A stretch of 64,000 nt of DNA, taken from Hesseltinella vesiculosa. Its lineage: Eukaryota; Mucoromycota; Mucoromycetes; Mucorales; Cunninghamellaceae. How positions within the stretch are numbered: position 1 is the first letter of the stretch; every line of letters starts with the position of its first letter. Shown here in pieces: positions 1 through 11,975 of the stretch. A program made the position numbers and the translations under genes. Where the stretch lies: NCBI GenBank assembly GCA_002104935.1, contig MCGT01000025.1, positions 62,001-126,000 of the forward strand, read 5' to 3'. The notes beneath the pieces are model-generated. The model searched no databases, was not told the DNA's origin, and worked only from the letters and a program-made list of their open reading frames with translations.

Positions 1-132
1 TTCTATTGATATTTGTTTTCCATTCTTTTTTTCCCACTTTCAACTAAAGGCTAAAAGGTAAAGCTGAGTTTCTATCCGCCATGAAACAGGCGCGTGGAAA
101 AAGGCTCACCTCGTTTTTTTTTTTTTTAAAGC
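1..132 (+). promoter_or_regulatory. Upstream region of the G-alpha gene (cut by window edge)
   Basis: T-rich, with a run of 15 T immediately 5' of the G-alpha ATG, a pattern shared by many promoters and 5' leaders here. No TATA box or other defined element could be supported. The promoter may extend beyond the window start. Confidence 0.4.
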
Positions 133-1262
133 ATGGGCTGTTGCGCTTCGACACAAGCTGGCGATGGAGCCGGCAAACTACGAACGGAAGAAATCGACAA
201 TCAGCTTCGCATGGACCGTATCCAAATGGAAAATGAAGTCAAACTGTTGCTGCTGGGTGCAGGTGAATCGGGCAAATCGACCATTTTGAAGCAAATGAAG
301 CTGATTCACGACGAAGGGTTCTCTCAAGATGAACGAGTCGCCTATATCGATATTATCTACAGCAACACTCTCCAGTCCATACGAGTCATCTTGGAAGCCA
401 TGGAAGATTTGGATATATCTCTTGGTGTTCCTGACAACCAGACCCATGTCCAAACCATCATGGGCCTGCCCAGTCAAATCTCCAGCGATGACATGTCCAG
501 TCATGTTGTGATTGCCATCAAGACCTTGTGGGCCGATCCAGGCGTCAAAGAAGCTTTTAGCCGAAGTAGTGAATATCAGCTCAACGACTCGGCCTCCTAG
601 TAAGCCAGCCTCTTCGTTCAAAAAAAAAAAGAACCGTCCCTCATTTTTTTTTTTTGAAAAGCTACTTTGATTCGATTGACCGCATGACCCAAACGGGTTA
701 TGTCCCTACAGATCAAGATGTGCTCCGATCGCGAGTGAAAACAACCGGCATCACAGAAACCAAATTCAAGGTGGGTGAATTGATTTACCGCATGTTTGAT
801 GTGGGTGGCCAGCGCTCCGAGCGCAAGAAATGGATTCATTGCTTTGAAAACGTCACTGCCATCATCTTTATGGTGGCGATCTCTGAATATGATCAGGTCT
901 TGGTGGAAGACGAAAGCGTCAACCGTATGAAGGAAGCCCTGCAACTGTTTGACTCGGTGTGCAACTCTCGCTGGTTCGCCAAGACCTCCACCATTCTCTT
1001 TTTGAACAAAACTGATATTTTCAGACAGAAGCTCTTGACCAGTCCCCTGTCAGAAGAATTCCCTGACTTCCAAGGCGGCACGGACGAAGCAGCTGCCCGA
1101 GACTTTATCATGAAGGAGTTTGCCACCCTCAACGATTCCCCTAACAAGCATCTCTACACCCATTTCACCTGTGCCACCGACACCGAACAGGTGGAGTTCG
1201 TCATGACGGCTGTCCATGATATCATCTTGCAATCGAATTTGCGGAACGTCGGTTTGTTGTAG
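133..1262 (+). CDS. Heterotrimeric G-protein alpha subunit
   Basis: GTP-binding alpha subunit that couples seven-transmembrane receptors to effectors at the plasma membrane. Two exons, 133-599 and 662-1262, encode about 355 aa; the 62-nt intron joins as codon TA|C and restores the conserved YYFDSIDRM. Seen: MGCCAS N-terminus (Gly2 for myristoylation, Cys3 for palmitoylation), P-loop GAGESGKST at residues 42-50, switch I with Arg (RVKTTGI), switch II DVGGQRSERKKW with the catalytic Gln, the NKTD guanine motif, and TCATDTE. The C-terminus is NLRNVGLL, so the Cys four residues from the end, target of pertussis toxin in Gi-type and many fungal alphas, is Val here. Length and motifs are complete. 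Which fungal Gpa subgroup it belongs to, and which receptor or effector it serves, cannot be read from the sequence. Confidence 0.96.
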
Positions 1263-1733
1263 GCTTGTCTTCCACTTTTTTTCTCCCATTGGCTTGGCTA
1301 GCATAGGCTCCCATTTCTGCCCTTGCCCTCCCTGTTTGTAGATTTGATTCCCTGTACTTATCTTTCTTTCTTTGAAATCCATTCCCTCTACTGTACTCCT
1401 ACTTTAATAAACCTGGCTTTTATCTCAACAAACCAATGCAAAGCCCTTTCGGCGTTCATTGGATCTACCATGCGGTGGCCATGCCCCTGAGTTTTTTTTT
1501 TTTTTTTGGCTACAACGAAGGTTGGCTCCTCATTGCAAAGCAAATCAACCTTCTGGACCAAAGTTCTTTTTTTTTCTATTTATTGTAACAAAAAAGACGC
1601 CAATGGTGGTTCATTGCTTTTTGAACCTGACTCGTGAATCAGCCAATAAGAAAGCAACGGGCAAAGAAAAGAAAAAAAAAAAAAGACACCGCGTTTTTTC
1701 CTTTTTGTCTTTCACCCGTTTATTGTTATTATT
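1263..1733. other. Intergenic region, G-alpha 3' end to RAD21
   Basis: Holds the G-alpha 3' UTR and the RAD21 upstream region. There are T runs at about 1491-1507 and 1566-1575 and an A run near 1674-1684. No gene is supported; the open frames here are low complexity. No ATG beginning the canonical kleisin N-terminus (MFYS) was found upstream of the chosen RAD21 start. Confidence 0.5.
1406..1411 (+). terminator. Polyadenylation signal for the G-alpha gene
   Basis: AATAAA lies 144 nt after the stop codon, in a plausible 3' UTR. Assigned by motif and position only. Confidence 0.5.
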
Positions 1734-3703
1734 ATGGTGGCGGTCGATCAGCTTCAAAGCAATGCAGGATTATCCAAGGTTTGGCTTGCTTCTCATTACG
1801 AGAACAAGATCACTAAATCGCAATTACTCAACACTGACCTGAATTCGGCCATCGGTAAAAAAGAAAAATAAAAAGCTTACAATATTGTTTATGATCCAAC
1901 GGGGATTGTGACTCAATTTTATGAATTCTTTCCTGTAGAATACCTTTCCAACCTGGAAAGCGAAGAACCCATCGCCCTAAGAGTGTCCGGCCAACTGTTG
2001 TTGGGTGTCGTCCGTATCCACTCTCGAAAAACAAAGTACCTTTTGGAAGATTGCAATGGAACGTTGTCCAAAATCAAGATGGTGAGGGTTTCTTTTCTTA
2101 GCCTCCCCTGACTGACTCATCTCTTTGCTCACCGATCCTATTCCCTCTTCTTATAAGGTTTTCAAACAAGGCAATGTCAACATGGCCGACACTTCGCGCA
2201 CAAAAGCCAATGTAGAAACCATCACATTGGCTGAGACCTTGAATGATATCGATTTGCTGTTGCCCGATCCTTCTGCTGTCCTGTAAGTCACCAGGGTATA
2301 GTGTCGCCGTTGCCAAGTAACATTGATTTTTTTTTGGTTCACTAGCAACGACGATGGCCGAGACTCAATGTTTGACAGCGCCACCCAGGATTTCTCCAAC
2401 AGCTTTTTTGACATCAGCGCCGAGCATGGCCGTTTGCTGGACAGTGAGCAAGACCTGGACAATCTGATGAACGATATCGAAATGGGTCGTCGTGACCAAG
2501 ACCCAGCCCTCGAACAGTCCTTCTCGGCTGATTTGGATTCACCTATGAACAAATTGCAGATCAATGACCAACGCAACGTGGACGAAGACATTGGTGATTT
2601 TGGTGAACTCGATTTCGACTTTGATTTGGGCGACGACCTTTCCCAACGTGAACAAACACCCCGCCCTGAATTCCATCTGCCTGCCATGGATGACAATCTT
2701 GATGCCTCACTAGATACATTGATGCAAGACGGTAGGTCTCCCCGCCCATCTCACGGAGCCGCAGCAAACCAGGCTCATGCCTTTTTTATTAGGTATTGTT
2801 CCAATGGCCGACTCAAATGCCCTCATGTTTGGATTGGATGACGACTCATCCATCACGCAACAGCAAGCCAGCTCTGGTCGTCGACGAAGGCATCTGGCTG
2901 TGGACCGAGTGACCGAAATTCCGCACGACGATTTGCAAAGCTTCATGCAAGATACCTCCCACATCGTGCGAAAGGTAGGATGAAAAGCCATCACCTATCT
3001 GCCTAAAAATCGGTATTGCTTTTTTAGGATAACAACGACGAACAACCCAGCGTAGCCCAAGCTACTCACCTCGATTTGGACCAATCTACCGTGGTTTTAC
3101 TTGGCTCCAACGTGAATGCCATGGTCAAACGCTGGAACCAAAAACGTCTTCAGTCGTTCATGGACATCAATGAAATGCAAACGGACGCTGACCTGAACGC
3201 CTTGAATCCTGTCACACCTCGCCCTGATACAAACCGATTCGATGAGCTCGACTATGATTTCGACATTGATGATGACAGCCCCATGAATGATATGCCCGCT
3301 GCCGCCGCTACTCCCGGTGTGGTAAGTTCGCCCTGTTTGTTTCTTCACTGGTTCGTGCTAACGGAGATGCCTTTTTGACCAGCCTTCTCATTTGTTGGAA
3401 AGTGACTCGCTCGGTGAGCTGGGTGGCACCTACAACTCTGACATTCCAAACGGCCAGTATGAGCCTCTTGATTTCATGACACAGCAGTCAACGTTTGGCC
3501 ACCACACAACCGAAACAAACAACTCGATTCAAGACAAACTCCAAGCTCATCCTGTGCTCCAATTCACCGACTTGGCCCCTCCTGCCACCACCACGCGAAC
3601 CGACGCTGCCCGTCTCTTCTTTGATGTCCTTGTCCTGGCCTCCCGAAATTCGGTGTCTGTCAAGCAGACCGAGCCTTATGGCCCCATTGAAATCTCGGCT
3701 TAG
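1734..3703 (+). CDS. RAD21: Cohesin kleisin subunit RAD21/SCC1
   Basis: Kleisin that bridges the SMC1-SMC3 heads and is cut by separase at anaphase. Seven exons: 1734-1854, 1939-2081, 2158-2282, 2346-2731, 2793-2974, 3028-3321, 3383-3703; about 523 aa. The N-terminal kleisin domain is clear: [18 protein letters not shown], then [19 protein letters not shown] and KYLLEDCN. The middle is acidic, with [12 protein letters not shown] and a similar [10 protein letters not shown]. The C-terminal winged helix that binds SMC1 is present ([20 protein letters not shown]). The start ATG gives [10 protein letters not shown] before the conserved GLSKVW and lacks the usual MFYS opening; an upstream first exon was searched for and not found, so the 5' end is the weakest part. 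RAD21 is preferred over meiotic REC8 because of the C-terminal sequence, but REC8 is not fully excluded. Confidence 0.88.
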
Positions 3704-3872
3704 CCCTCACTCCACATTCCCCATGATTATTTGCTTTGAGAAAGAAAGCTCAGTAAACTTGTTCTTCATGAAAAACGATCCATCGCGACCCCGCGCCTGA
3801 AAAAAAAAATTCCGTGCGCTTGGTCTTTTTCCTCTTTTTTATCTTTTTTTTTTTTTTTATCCTCATTTGATC

Positions 3873-6379
3873 ATGCCACCTGTAACAAAGCGGCCTTATG
3901 ATGTAATGGGAACAGACAGCCTTGTATGATTTGCTCATCTCCATTTGCATTTCTTTTCTTTTTACTTGTTACAGCTGACAGCATTGGCATGGAATGACGA
4001 CCATTCACGGAACGATCAAGACATCTATTGCTACTGTGGCAAAGGCTTCAATTCGTAAGTGCTTTGTGCAGCATCGGGCCCACCGCCTGACATTACTTCT
4101 TCTGAAATCTTCGTGCAGGCACAAATCTATGGCTCAGTGCAACCAATGCCGGCAATGGTACCACTGTGGTAAGACTGCACGGGAAAAACAACAACAACAA
4201 CAACAAACTGATTCTTTCTTCTCGGTAAGGTTGCATGCCTTGTCTAGAGAAACGGCCATTGATGTTTGGCGATGTGTTTTATGATTTCGTATGCTCGATC
4301 TGTAGTCAAGGTGAAGAAAAGTTTGGCCATGACACCCTTTCTTGGTCTGGAGCCGTCCAGCTCGTTCTCTACCATTTGACACGGCAGAAACGGCTGGGTA
4401 CCGGGAAACAGCAAGACCGTTATTACTTCCGGTTCACCAGCGAAGTCTGTGAATGGCTGGAAAACGAATGGGACCGTCTCTTGAAAGACCGGCATAGTAA
4501 GTTGCTGTTTCGGGAGCTTGGGATCCAAATGCCGCCTGCTCTTTCATTCACACTCGCTTCGCTTTTAAAGAGTCAGCTACTTGGCGAAATACCGTGGCCA
4601 GCTGCCTGTCGACCCATCCAAAGCTGTTTCTCAGTGGGGCTGCCGAGTCTTCCTATGGCAAAGGTTGGTGGGCCCTGACGTCAGAGGACCCGCTGACAAG
4701 GCATGACCACGTCTCTCGTACGGTTTGCTATCCCGGCCCTCTCATTCGTTCTGGCTAATGCTTCCCCTTTCTAGGCGACTCTTCGGCCAAAGATCCAGAT
4801 CAAAAGGTCAAAAAGAAGCTGAAGCGACGCACAGCCAAACCTGAAAGTGACATGGACGCTGCCGATGCCACGCCAACCAAAAAAGCCAAAATGCAACCCG
4901 AGAACGAACTTTCTACCAATGAAACCACCGCCACCGCCACAGCTGCGACAGCTACCAAACCCAAATCAAAGGCAAAGGGAAAGGAAAAGGCAACCACACC
5001 CGATCAACCTCCAGTAGCTATGGATCTGGACGACAAGGTATCCACGCCGGACGTCAAGCCTGCCAAGGCGCCTGAGCAAAAGAAGCCCAAGGTATGGCGC
5101 CAAAAAAAAAAAAAAAAAAGCGATGTAACTATCTGCTCATGTTTTTTCCTCCTCGTCCTCACAAACAGAGCAAGCCTGACCCCTTGATGATGGATGCGCA
5201 GGACGAGTGGAACGCGCTACAAATCCTCGAGCATGCCCCCAGGGAACTGACGCCTCAAGAAATGCGATTCCGGCGCAAACTCAAATTGCGAAGGGTAAAT
5301 CGTCACGCTTTGCTGCTCTTTGCTAACCCTCCTCGCTCTTTCTTAACAGATGAAACGAAACCTGCACCTCAAATTGTTTGATATTGACCAGGTGGTCGGA
5401 GCCCATCTTCGATCCAAGACACCAATGGAACCGATGAGCACCGAGACTCCTTTATTGGGCGACATGGCAGTGCCTACGTCGAGAAATGTCACAGTGGACC
5501 GTGATCAACTAAGCCATGGTACCAAGTACGAAAACTCATTTGTATCCCGGTTGTGTGGGGCTCCGCGCCTTGCCAGCACGTTGACCGCCAAGGAGCCTTG
5601 GCTGTCCGCATGGAACGGCCGCAAGCTGCGGCCATTTATCCGCCGCGACTTTGAAAACAAGACGGCCCGCATGGCGCTGCTGGAGCAGATCAAGTGTGCC
5701 ACTGGCCAACCTAGCCGTGCCAAAGCCATAACGAACCGGATGACCATGCCCGGCAACGATACCAGTATCGACTATGTCTACTTCCAGCCCCAGCATTTGG
5801 ACCAGGCAAACCTGCTGCTGAGCCGCTGCTTCTGGGATGGCATTGATGTGTCCGAGTCGCTCCAGTTCCCAGAATTCAGTGTCCTGGCCATGTACAAGCG
5901 CTGCGTCGTCGGCTGTGCCTTTATGACCCCGATGGCCTATATCACCTACTTTGCTGTCCTTCCTGGCTGGGAAGGAGCAGGCATTGGCCAGTAAGTCCCA
6001 CGTTTGGAGAACGAAAAAGACCTGATCTCTCTGTGTTTTCCTTCCCTCTAGGTTCATGCTGTATCATCTCTTCCAGGTAAGGTGATTAAAAGTACGAAAA
6101 AGCTGACTGACCTGCGCTTTTTTTTTTTTTTTTTTTTGCAATGCTTAGACAATGATCAGTAAGGACGTCACCTTGCACGTGTCGGCAAACAACAATGCCA
6201 TGGTAAGCACTTGGGCATTGGCGCAGAGCTGTAAAAATTCACGCCTTTTTGTCTTTTAGATCCTGTATCAAAAGTTTGGGTTCAAGCCTGAGCAGTTTGT
6301 TGTGAATTTTTATGACAAGTACTTGCCGGAGCAAAGTGGCTTCAGCAAGAATGCTTTCTTTTTGCGCCTTCGCCGATAG
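3873..6379 (+). CDS. KAT14: PHD-finger GNAT histone acetyltransferase, KAT14/CSRP2BP type
   Basis: Predicted acetyltransferase of the family whose animal member KAT14 belongs to the ATAC coactivator complex. About 11 exons (3873-3902, 3975-4054, 4119-4168, 4230-4496, 4571-4717, 4775-5091, 5169-5294, 5350-5990, 6052-6076, 6149-6202, 6260-6379) encode about 618 aa. A PHD finger sits at residues 29-78: C29, C31, C44, C47, H52, C55, C75, C78. It is followed by a WSGAVQLVLYHL helix region and ATWRNTVASCLSTHPKLFLSGA, both matching the KAT14 N-terminal half. A Lys/Ala-rich low-complexity linker follows, then the GNAT domain: FFAVLPGWEGAGIGQ-like acetyl-CoA loop (seen as YFAVLPGWEGAGIGQ), KDVTLHVSANNNAM, LYQKFGF, ending AFFLRLRR exactly as in the animal protein. 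The 4230 acceptor was chosen because it restores His-x2-Cys. The donor at 4718 is chosen by frame and is less certain. Confidence 0.88.
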
Positions 6380-6687
6380 CGTCTCCATACCCCTCACCCC
6401 TGACTAGTAAATCACTGTACACTTCTAATGAAACGTTTTGGACCCGACTTTTCTGTTATTCCGTTTTGTTCAGATGTCATGACCAGGCACCGAGGCGTAT
6501 CCCAAGTCAGCCGAGAAAAAGAGACAAGCGCAGCGATTTTTTTTTCTTAGCCTGGGGCGATGCCCAATCAGTCTGCACCAAGATTCGCATTTTTTTTTTT
6601 ACGACTCGCAAGTCATGGAGAGGGATACCACGGGGTTTATTCTTTTTTTTTTTTTTTTAAAAAAAAAAAAAATACAGAGAGACGTGA

Positions 6688-7645
6688 TCAAGTGCGTAGC
6701 CAGTACATGAGGATCAAAATGACGCAGGTGGAGATGACACCGGCCATGATCAGAGTGTCGCGCTTTCTTCTGGTATTGATGCGGTGAATGAGATTATTGA
6801 TGCTTGGTATTTGGCCAATGACGCCACGAAGTCGATGGTTGAATCCTTGAATCGATCGTCCTTGGTTTGAGATATCCTGTCGAGTTGCATATGCTTGGCT
6901 GGGTAAGAGAAAAAAAAAAAAGGAAATGGGTGAGCATCGCACGGCCAGCAATGTGTCACAAGAGAGGCGCTTACTCTATGATCATGTCCGTCATGCGGTG
7001 TGATTGTTCGATCCTACCACGCTCTGATAGGTAATAATCGGCGGTCTGGTCACCAGCGTTGTATGTCCTGATTTCATCCTCGACTTGGGTCATTAAATTC
7101 ATGCGGTCCCTTGCAGCCTTCATGTTTGCCTGCGAAAGAGGGTAAGGGGTGTGTTATTTTGACGTGTGTTCTTACCTTGACTTTGCGAAATTCCTTGGTA
7201 TAATCATACAAGATATTTTTGTGGCGTTCCAGCATATGCAACATGGAAGGGTTTGTGGGGGTGGCACTAGGTCGATCCAAGACTTGACTCATTTGTGCTA
7301 TGGTTTCTTCAAGCTATGGAAGGAAGGCATGGGTGAGAAAATGGGGCGTCGGTTGATTTTGACAAGGGCTGGCTTGCAAAAACTTACATTCTGCAAGAGT
7401 TGTTCGATTTCTAGCTCCTGGCCTGCCTTGTTATTGTCCGAAGAAGGGCTGGCTTGGCGCGAAGTGGATGCACCTAGTTTTGCCAGTGTCGACAGCTTGA
7501 GTTCCAGTTCGTTTTCAATTTGGCGTGCTTGGCGTCGTAGGTCATCCCATGAAAGAAGAGGCTCCATATCGATGGAGACGCCATCCCTATTGTTCATGAG
7601 CGGTGCAAGAGTGGGCGATGCTGACATTTTTGATCGGTTATTCAT
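6688..7645 (-). CDS. GOS1: Golgi SNARE GOS1 (GOSR1/GOS28)
   Basis: Qb-SNARE for ER-Golgi and intra-Golgi vesicle fusion, tail-anchored in the Golgi membrane. Four exons on the minus strand, approximately 7388-7645, 7176-7313, 6973-7129 and 6688-6898; about 253 aa. Seen: SWDDLRRQARQIENELELK near the N-terminus (Habc start), a heptad-rich SNARE helix (YYLSERGRIEQSHRMTDMI, then RSIQGFNHRLRGVIGQI), basic RRKRD, and one C-terminal membrane segment (TLIMAGVISTCVILILMYWL) followed by RT. The first ATG is at 7645; a second in-frame ATG at 7627 has better initiation context and may be the true start. It is divergent from PEX6 with 425 bp between them. Confidence 0.9.
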
Positions 7646-8070
7646 GGAGAATAAGGAATCAACTAAAACGACACAATGAAATGGGATGGAATTACAGCTT
7701 GATGAAAAAAAAAAAAAGAAACTGGTTGCTCATGAAAAAAAAACCGCCGCCTTTTTTCTTGCTTGTCGGTCACATGCTTTTTTTTTTTTCTTCTTGTTGT
7801 CTGGAAAACTAGAAGCATCCTTGGGTCCATTTTTTCTTTCTTTTGGAAATGACAGGGAACAATCGAGTCCATTCCTAACAACAGCAAATCCTCTCGGGCT
7901 GGAATGCGCACGCTTTGATTTTCATAAGGGAAAAAAAAAAAAGGTACCCCACCTTTTTTCTACATTGCGTGATGATTGGTTTAAGCGGCCTTTTTTGCTT
8001 CCCCGCTGCCTTTTTCATGACAAACACAATTCTGCACCCTTCTTTTTTTTTTTTCTTCAACAGTAAAACG
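7646..8070. promoter_or_regulatory. Shared divergent promoter region, GOS1 / PEX6
   Basis: Region of 425 bp between two divergently transcribed genes, with repeated A or T runs (7705-7717, 7780-7789, 7929-7940, 8043-8054). It must hold both promoters. No TATA box or factor site could be assigned. Open frames here consist of homopolymers and are not genes. Confidence 0.45.
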
Positions 8071-11000
8071 ATGGCCACTTTTATTGATGCTCGACTGCAA
8101 GTGTTAAAAGGCGGTCACGATAACCAAACAGTCCTTGTGTCTCCTGCGCTGTGGAAGCAGCTGGATGCCGATCAAGGTAGTTTATCCTGACTCTCTCTCG
8201 GCTGTGAACCTTTCTGACATTTTCACCCATTGTCTCTCACTCTCTCACTGCATGTTGTGTAGGAACAGTGGCTCTCTCCATTCAAATCCCAAGCTTGGTT
8301 TCACCCGTTCCGGTCGGTGCTGAGCAAAAAGTCACTCTCACTTCCTTCTTAGCCTATGCGCAATGCCATTCAAAGGTAAATGCGTTTTAAGAGACGAGGC
8401 CAAAGCGCTCACGATCGTTTTGACATATTGGAAAGGATGCTGGTGCGGATTCTTTCGTTTACATTGGTGACACCCTTTTAACATCCGTCTACAGCCAAGA
8501 TGTGTTGAATCAACTGGACCAAGAGCAACAAAGCGAAGACGATGATGTCGATGAGGCTGCCACTTCCGTGCTAGTCAAGCCTGTCAGCCTGATAGAGTTG
8601 GATGAAGTGATCCTGGGCGCCTTGGATCAAGCTGGCTATGATTATACGCAACAACGTAAGCATTGGTAGATAGCAAAGGGTCACAAGAGCGTACTCATCC
8701 CGTTTTTTTGTAGACCCAGAGTTGCTGGTGGACCTGGTCAAGTCGCCGTTGATTTTGCGCAGTGGTGGGCGATACCACTTGCAAGGATTCGACTTTCAAG
8801 TCCTGATGACCAGTCCCGTCCAACAAGGCCATGTGGTCTCGGACAAGACTAAATTCTTTGTGGTGGATATGGTCGACGAAGCCAGCAACCCCTCTTCTCC
8901 CCTGGTCAGTACGCCTCCAGCCTTGCCTCTGGACATCACCACCCTTTCGCTCCAGCCCGACGCCAAACGCACCATCCACGAACCCCAGGAATTCACCGCC
9001 CATGTGCTGTCCCGACCATGGCCCGAAGCCCGTTTGTTCCCATTGCCCCACGTACAACAGGACGATGAAGCGCGTGTGTACGTGGACGTGCATGCGTTGG
9101 CCCGTCTGCAGGTGTTCAGCGGAGACTGGGTGCTGGTCACCGCGACCGACAATCACAAGTCGCGCCTGTGTCAGGTATTTGGCATCGACCTCGGCCATCT
9201 GGATCAAGCCTATGTGCCTCCTGTGCTTTATTACAATCTCGGCCTGCCTCTGCCACCGGCCGCCACCTCTCCCACCCTGTCGTTGACCCGCCTGGCTATT
9301 GCACCACCTGCCGAGGGCCCCGCCTTGGCCACAGCCGTCACTGTCGCCCGTATTGCCTGCCCCTCGCTGATGGACAAGTCTTTGCAAGGTGCCTTTCTGG
9401 AGTCGCTGCGTGACTGGTTTGAAACCAAGGACCGCATTGTATGCAACGGGGATGTGATCTGTATTCCCTTGGACGAAGAAGCCGTGCGCCTGGGCCAAGA
9501 CACGCACGGCCAGCCCACCACCCTGGGCTATTTCAAGGTGACTCAGCTGGAAAGCAAGGAGGCTGCTGATACCGCCACCATCCACCCCTCCTACTACGGC
9601 CATGGCCGCCGTATCGTGCCCAGCGAAACGCAATTGGTCCAGACCGGCGTCGAGTCCTCGCGTGTGCCTATCGGCCACCTGTCGCTTTACTATGATCTCG
9701 TGGAAAAGCTACCATTGCACCGCAGCCCTGTCGAAGCACGCCAGTCCCTGACCGAATTGGTCACGTCATCACTGCATCCCTTGGGCCGCAATGTGTCACT
9801 GTCCTGTAACGCCTTGATCCATGGGCCACGCGGTGGGGGCAAGGCCAGCCTGATCCGTGAGGTGGCGGAGGACATGGGTGTCCACCTGTACGAGTTCTCC
9901 GTCTACAATATCGTGTCCGACACCGAAGCCAAGACCGAAGTGCACCTGCGCGCCAAGTTTGACAAGGCTGCTTCCTTGGCACCCTGCATCATCCTGATAC
10001 GTGGCATTGAAGGCCTTGCTAAAAAGAGTGCGGTTGTCGAAACTGGCCAGGGTAGGGAGAGGAAAGAAAATCAAAAAAAGGCAGACCCAATTCATCCTTT
10101 TCTTTTCATTCTTTTGTTTGTTTAGAACCTCTGCTGGCCACCGTTTTGCAAGAATGTATCCAGGCAACGACAACAAAGGATGCTCCGGTGATGGTGATGG
10201 CCACCACCAGCGATATTGACCAGTTGCCTTCGAGTGTTTTGGGCTGTTTCCGTCATGAAGTGGCCATGCATGCCCCCGACGAAGCCACCCGTCTGTCGAT
10301 CCTGACCAACCTCATCCAAGACTGCCCTCTGGCCCTTGACGTTTCTTTGGCCAGCCTGGCCACCCAAACAGCCGCTTTGGTTGCCAAGGACCTGGTCGAC
10401 CTGGTCGCTCGCACCGGTGTGCTGGCGTTACAGCGCATCCAACGCGCAGCGTAAGTTTGCCCAGCAAAAAAAAAAAAAAAAAAAAATGAAAAGCATGTGG
10501 TACACATCTCTCACACACTCTGAATGCGTGTCGTTGGTGTAGATCACAAGCAAAGACAGATGATATCCGCGCAGCTGGCATCGCCTTGACGGCCGCAGAT
10601 TTTGATGCAGCATTGAATGCGGCTCGTGCCAGCTACTCTGATTCCATTGGTGCTCCCAAGGTAAAACAAAGTGGGTCCTCTCCTGGCAGAATCTGACCAG
10701 GACTTTTTTTTTTTTTTGGAACGGCAACCTTGCAGATTCCATCAGTGACTTGGGACGACGTGGGTGGCATGGCCCATGTCAAGGATGATATTTTGGATAC
10801 CATCCAGCTGCCATTGGAACACCCCGAGTTGTTTGGCAACGGCTTGAAAAAACGCAGCGGGATCCTGCTGTACGGGCCTCCGGGGACCGGCAAGACCCTG
10901 CTGGCCAAGGCCATTGCGACATCCTGTTCGCTCAACTTTTTCTCGGTCAAGGGTCCGGAACTGCTCAATATGTATATTGGTGAATCAGAAGCCAATGTGC

Positions 11001-11975
11001 GCCGTGTGTTCCAGCGCGCTCGCGATGCCAAGCCGTGTGTGATTTTCTTTGACGAACTGGATTCCGTGGCTCCTAAACGTGGTGAAAAGGGCGACTCTGG
11101 TGGCGTCATGGACCGGATTGTCAGCCAGCTGCTGGCCGAGTTGGATGGGATGAGCGATGGTTCTAGTGGAGCTGGTGATGTGTTTGTCATTGGAGCCACC
11201 AATCGGCCGGATCTGTTGGATCCAGCGCTGCTGCGACCTGGTCGGTAAGTCAGACAGCCCCGTGGCCTGGCCCGAGCCTCATTTTTCTTTGCCCTGTAGG
11301 TTTGACAAGTTGCTGTACTTGGGTGTGAGTGATACCCACGAGGCCCAATTGCGCATTATTGAAGCCTTGACACGCAAGTTCCGCTTGCATCCTGAACTGG
11401 ATTTGGCGCGGGTCGCTGAACGATGCCCCTTCCATTACACTGGTGCCGATTTCTATGCGCTGTGTACCGATGCCATGCTCAAGGCCATGACACGTGTGGC
11501 CAGCACCATCGAAGACAAGGTCAAAGGCTTGAATGAGACGCGCGACACTCCCATGACTGCCCAATACTACCTGTCACATCTGGCCACGCCCGAGGATATC
11601 ATGGTGCAGGTGGAAGAAGGCGACTTTGTGCGGGCTTTAGACGAATTGATTCCGAGTGTGTCCGCCACCGAGCTAGCCCACTATTCGCGTGTCCGTGAAA
11701 AATTCGAACAAGTGCAGGAGGACGAGAGCGATGACGATGACACTACGTTTGAAAAATCCACACCCTCCCTCGCCCCATCACCTCCTGGCACGGTCTTGCA
11801 GGACGTGCAAGAACAGCCCCAACCCAGTGCTTCCAGCCTCCAAGAACAGCCCACCTCTGCCAGTCCTGCCCAAGCACAGCCCAAACCTACGGCGTCCAGC
11901 AAAGCCAAAGGCAAAGCCAAGGCAAAAGAACAAGATCCTCCCAAACGCAAGGACAAAGGAAAAGGCCGCGCTTAA
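8071..11975 (+). CDS. PEX6: Peroxisomal AAA+ ATPase PEX6
   Basis: Type II AAA+ ATPase that with PEX1 extracts ubiquitinated PEX5 from the peroxisome membrane. Eight exons (8071-8176, 8263-8375, 8436-8655, 8714-10051, 10126-10450, 10543-10660, 10736-11244, 11300-11975), about 1134 aa, the usual PEX6 size. Two divergent N domains come first. The D1 ring has a degenerate Walker A (GPRGGGKAS), as is typical of PEX6. D2 has [10 protein letters not shown], Walker A GPPGTGKT, Walker [10 protein letters not shown], sensor motif [19 protein letters not shown] and FDKLLYLGV, which is characteristic of PEX6 rather than PEX1, CDC48 or NSF. The C-terminal ~100 residues are an acidic stretch and then a Ser/Pro/Gln/Lys-rich tail ([10 protein letters not shown]) not usual in the family. 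All introns keep frame. The large fourth exon is GC-richer than its surroundings. Confidence 0.95.

Noticed and set aside
4718..4774. Alternative KAT14 donors (GTTGGT after AAAG at about 4668, or a GC donor at 4700)
   Set aside because: The 4668 donor loses the conserved GWWAL that follows SYGKG in the family; the GC donor is out of phase. GTACGG at 4718 keeps both, though it is not proven.
8695..9678. 327-codon minus-strand frame
   Set aside because: Antisense shadow of the long PEX6 exon; Gly/Gln/His-rich translation without a domain.
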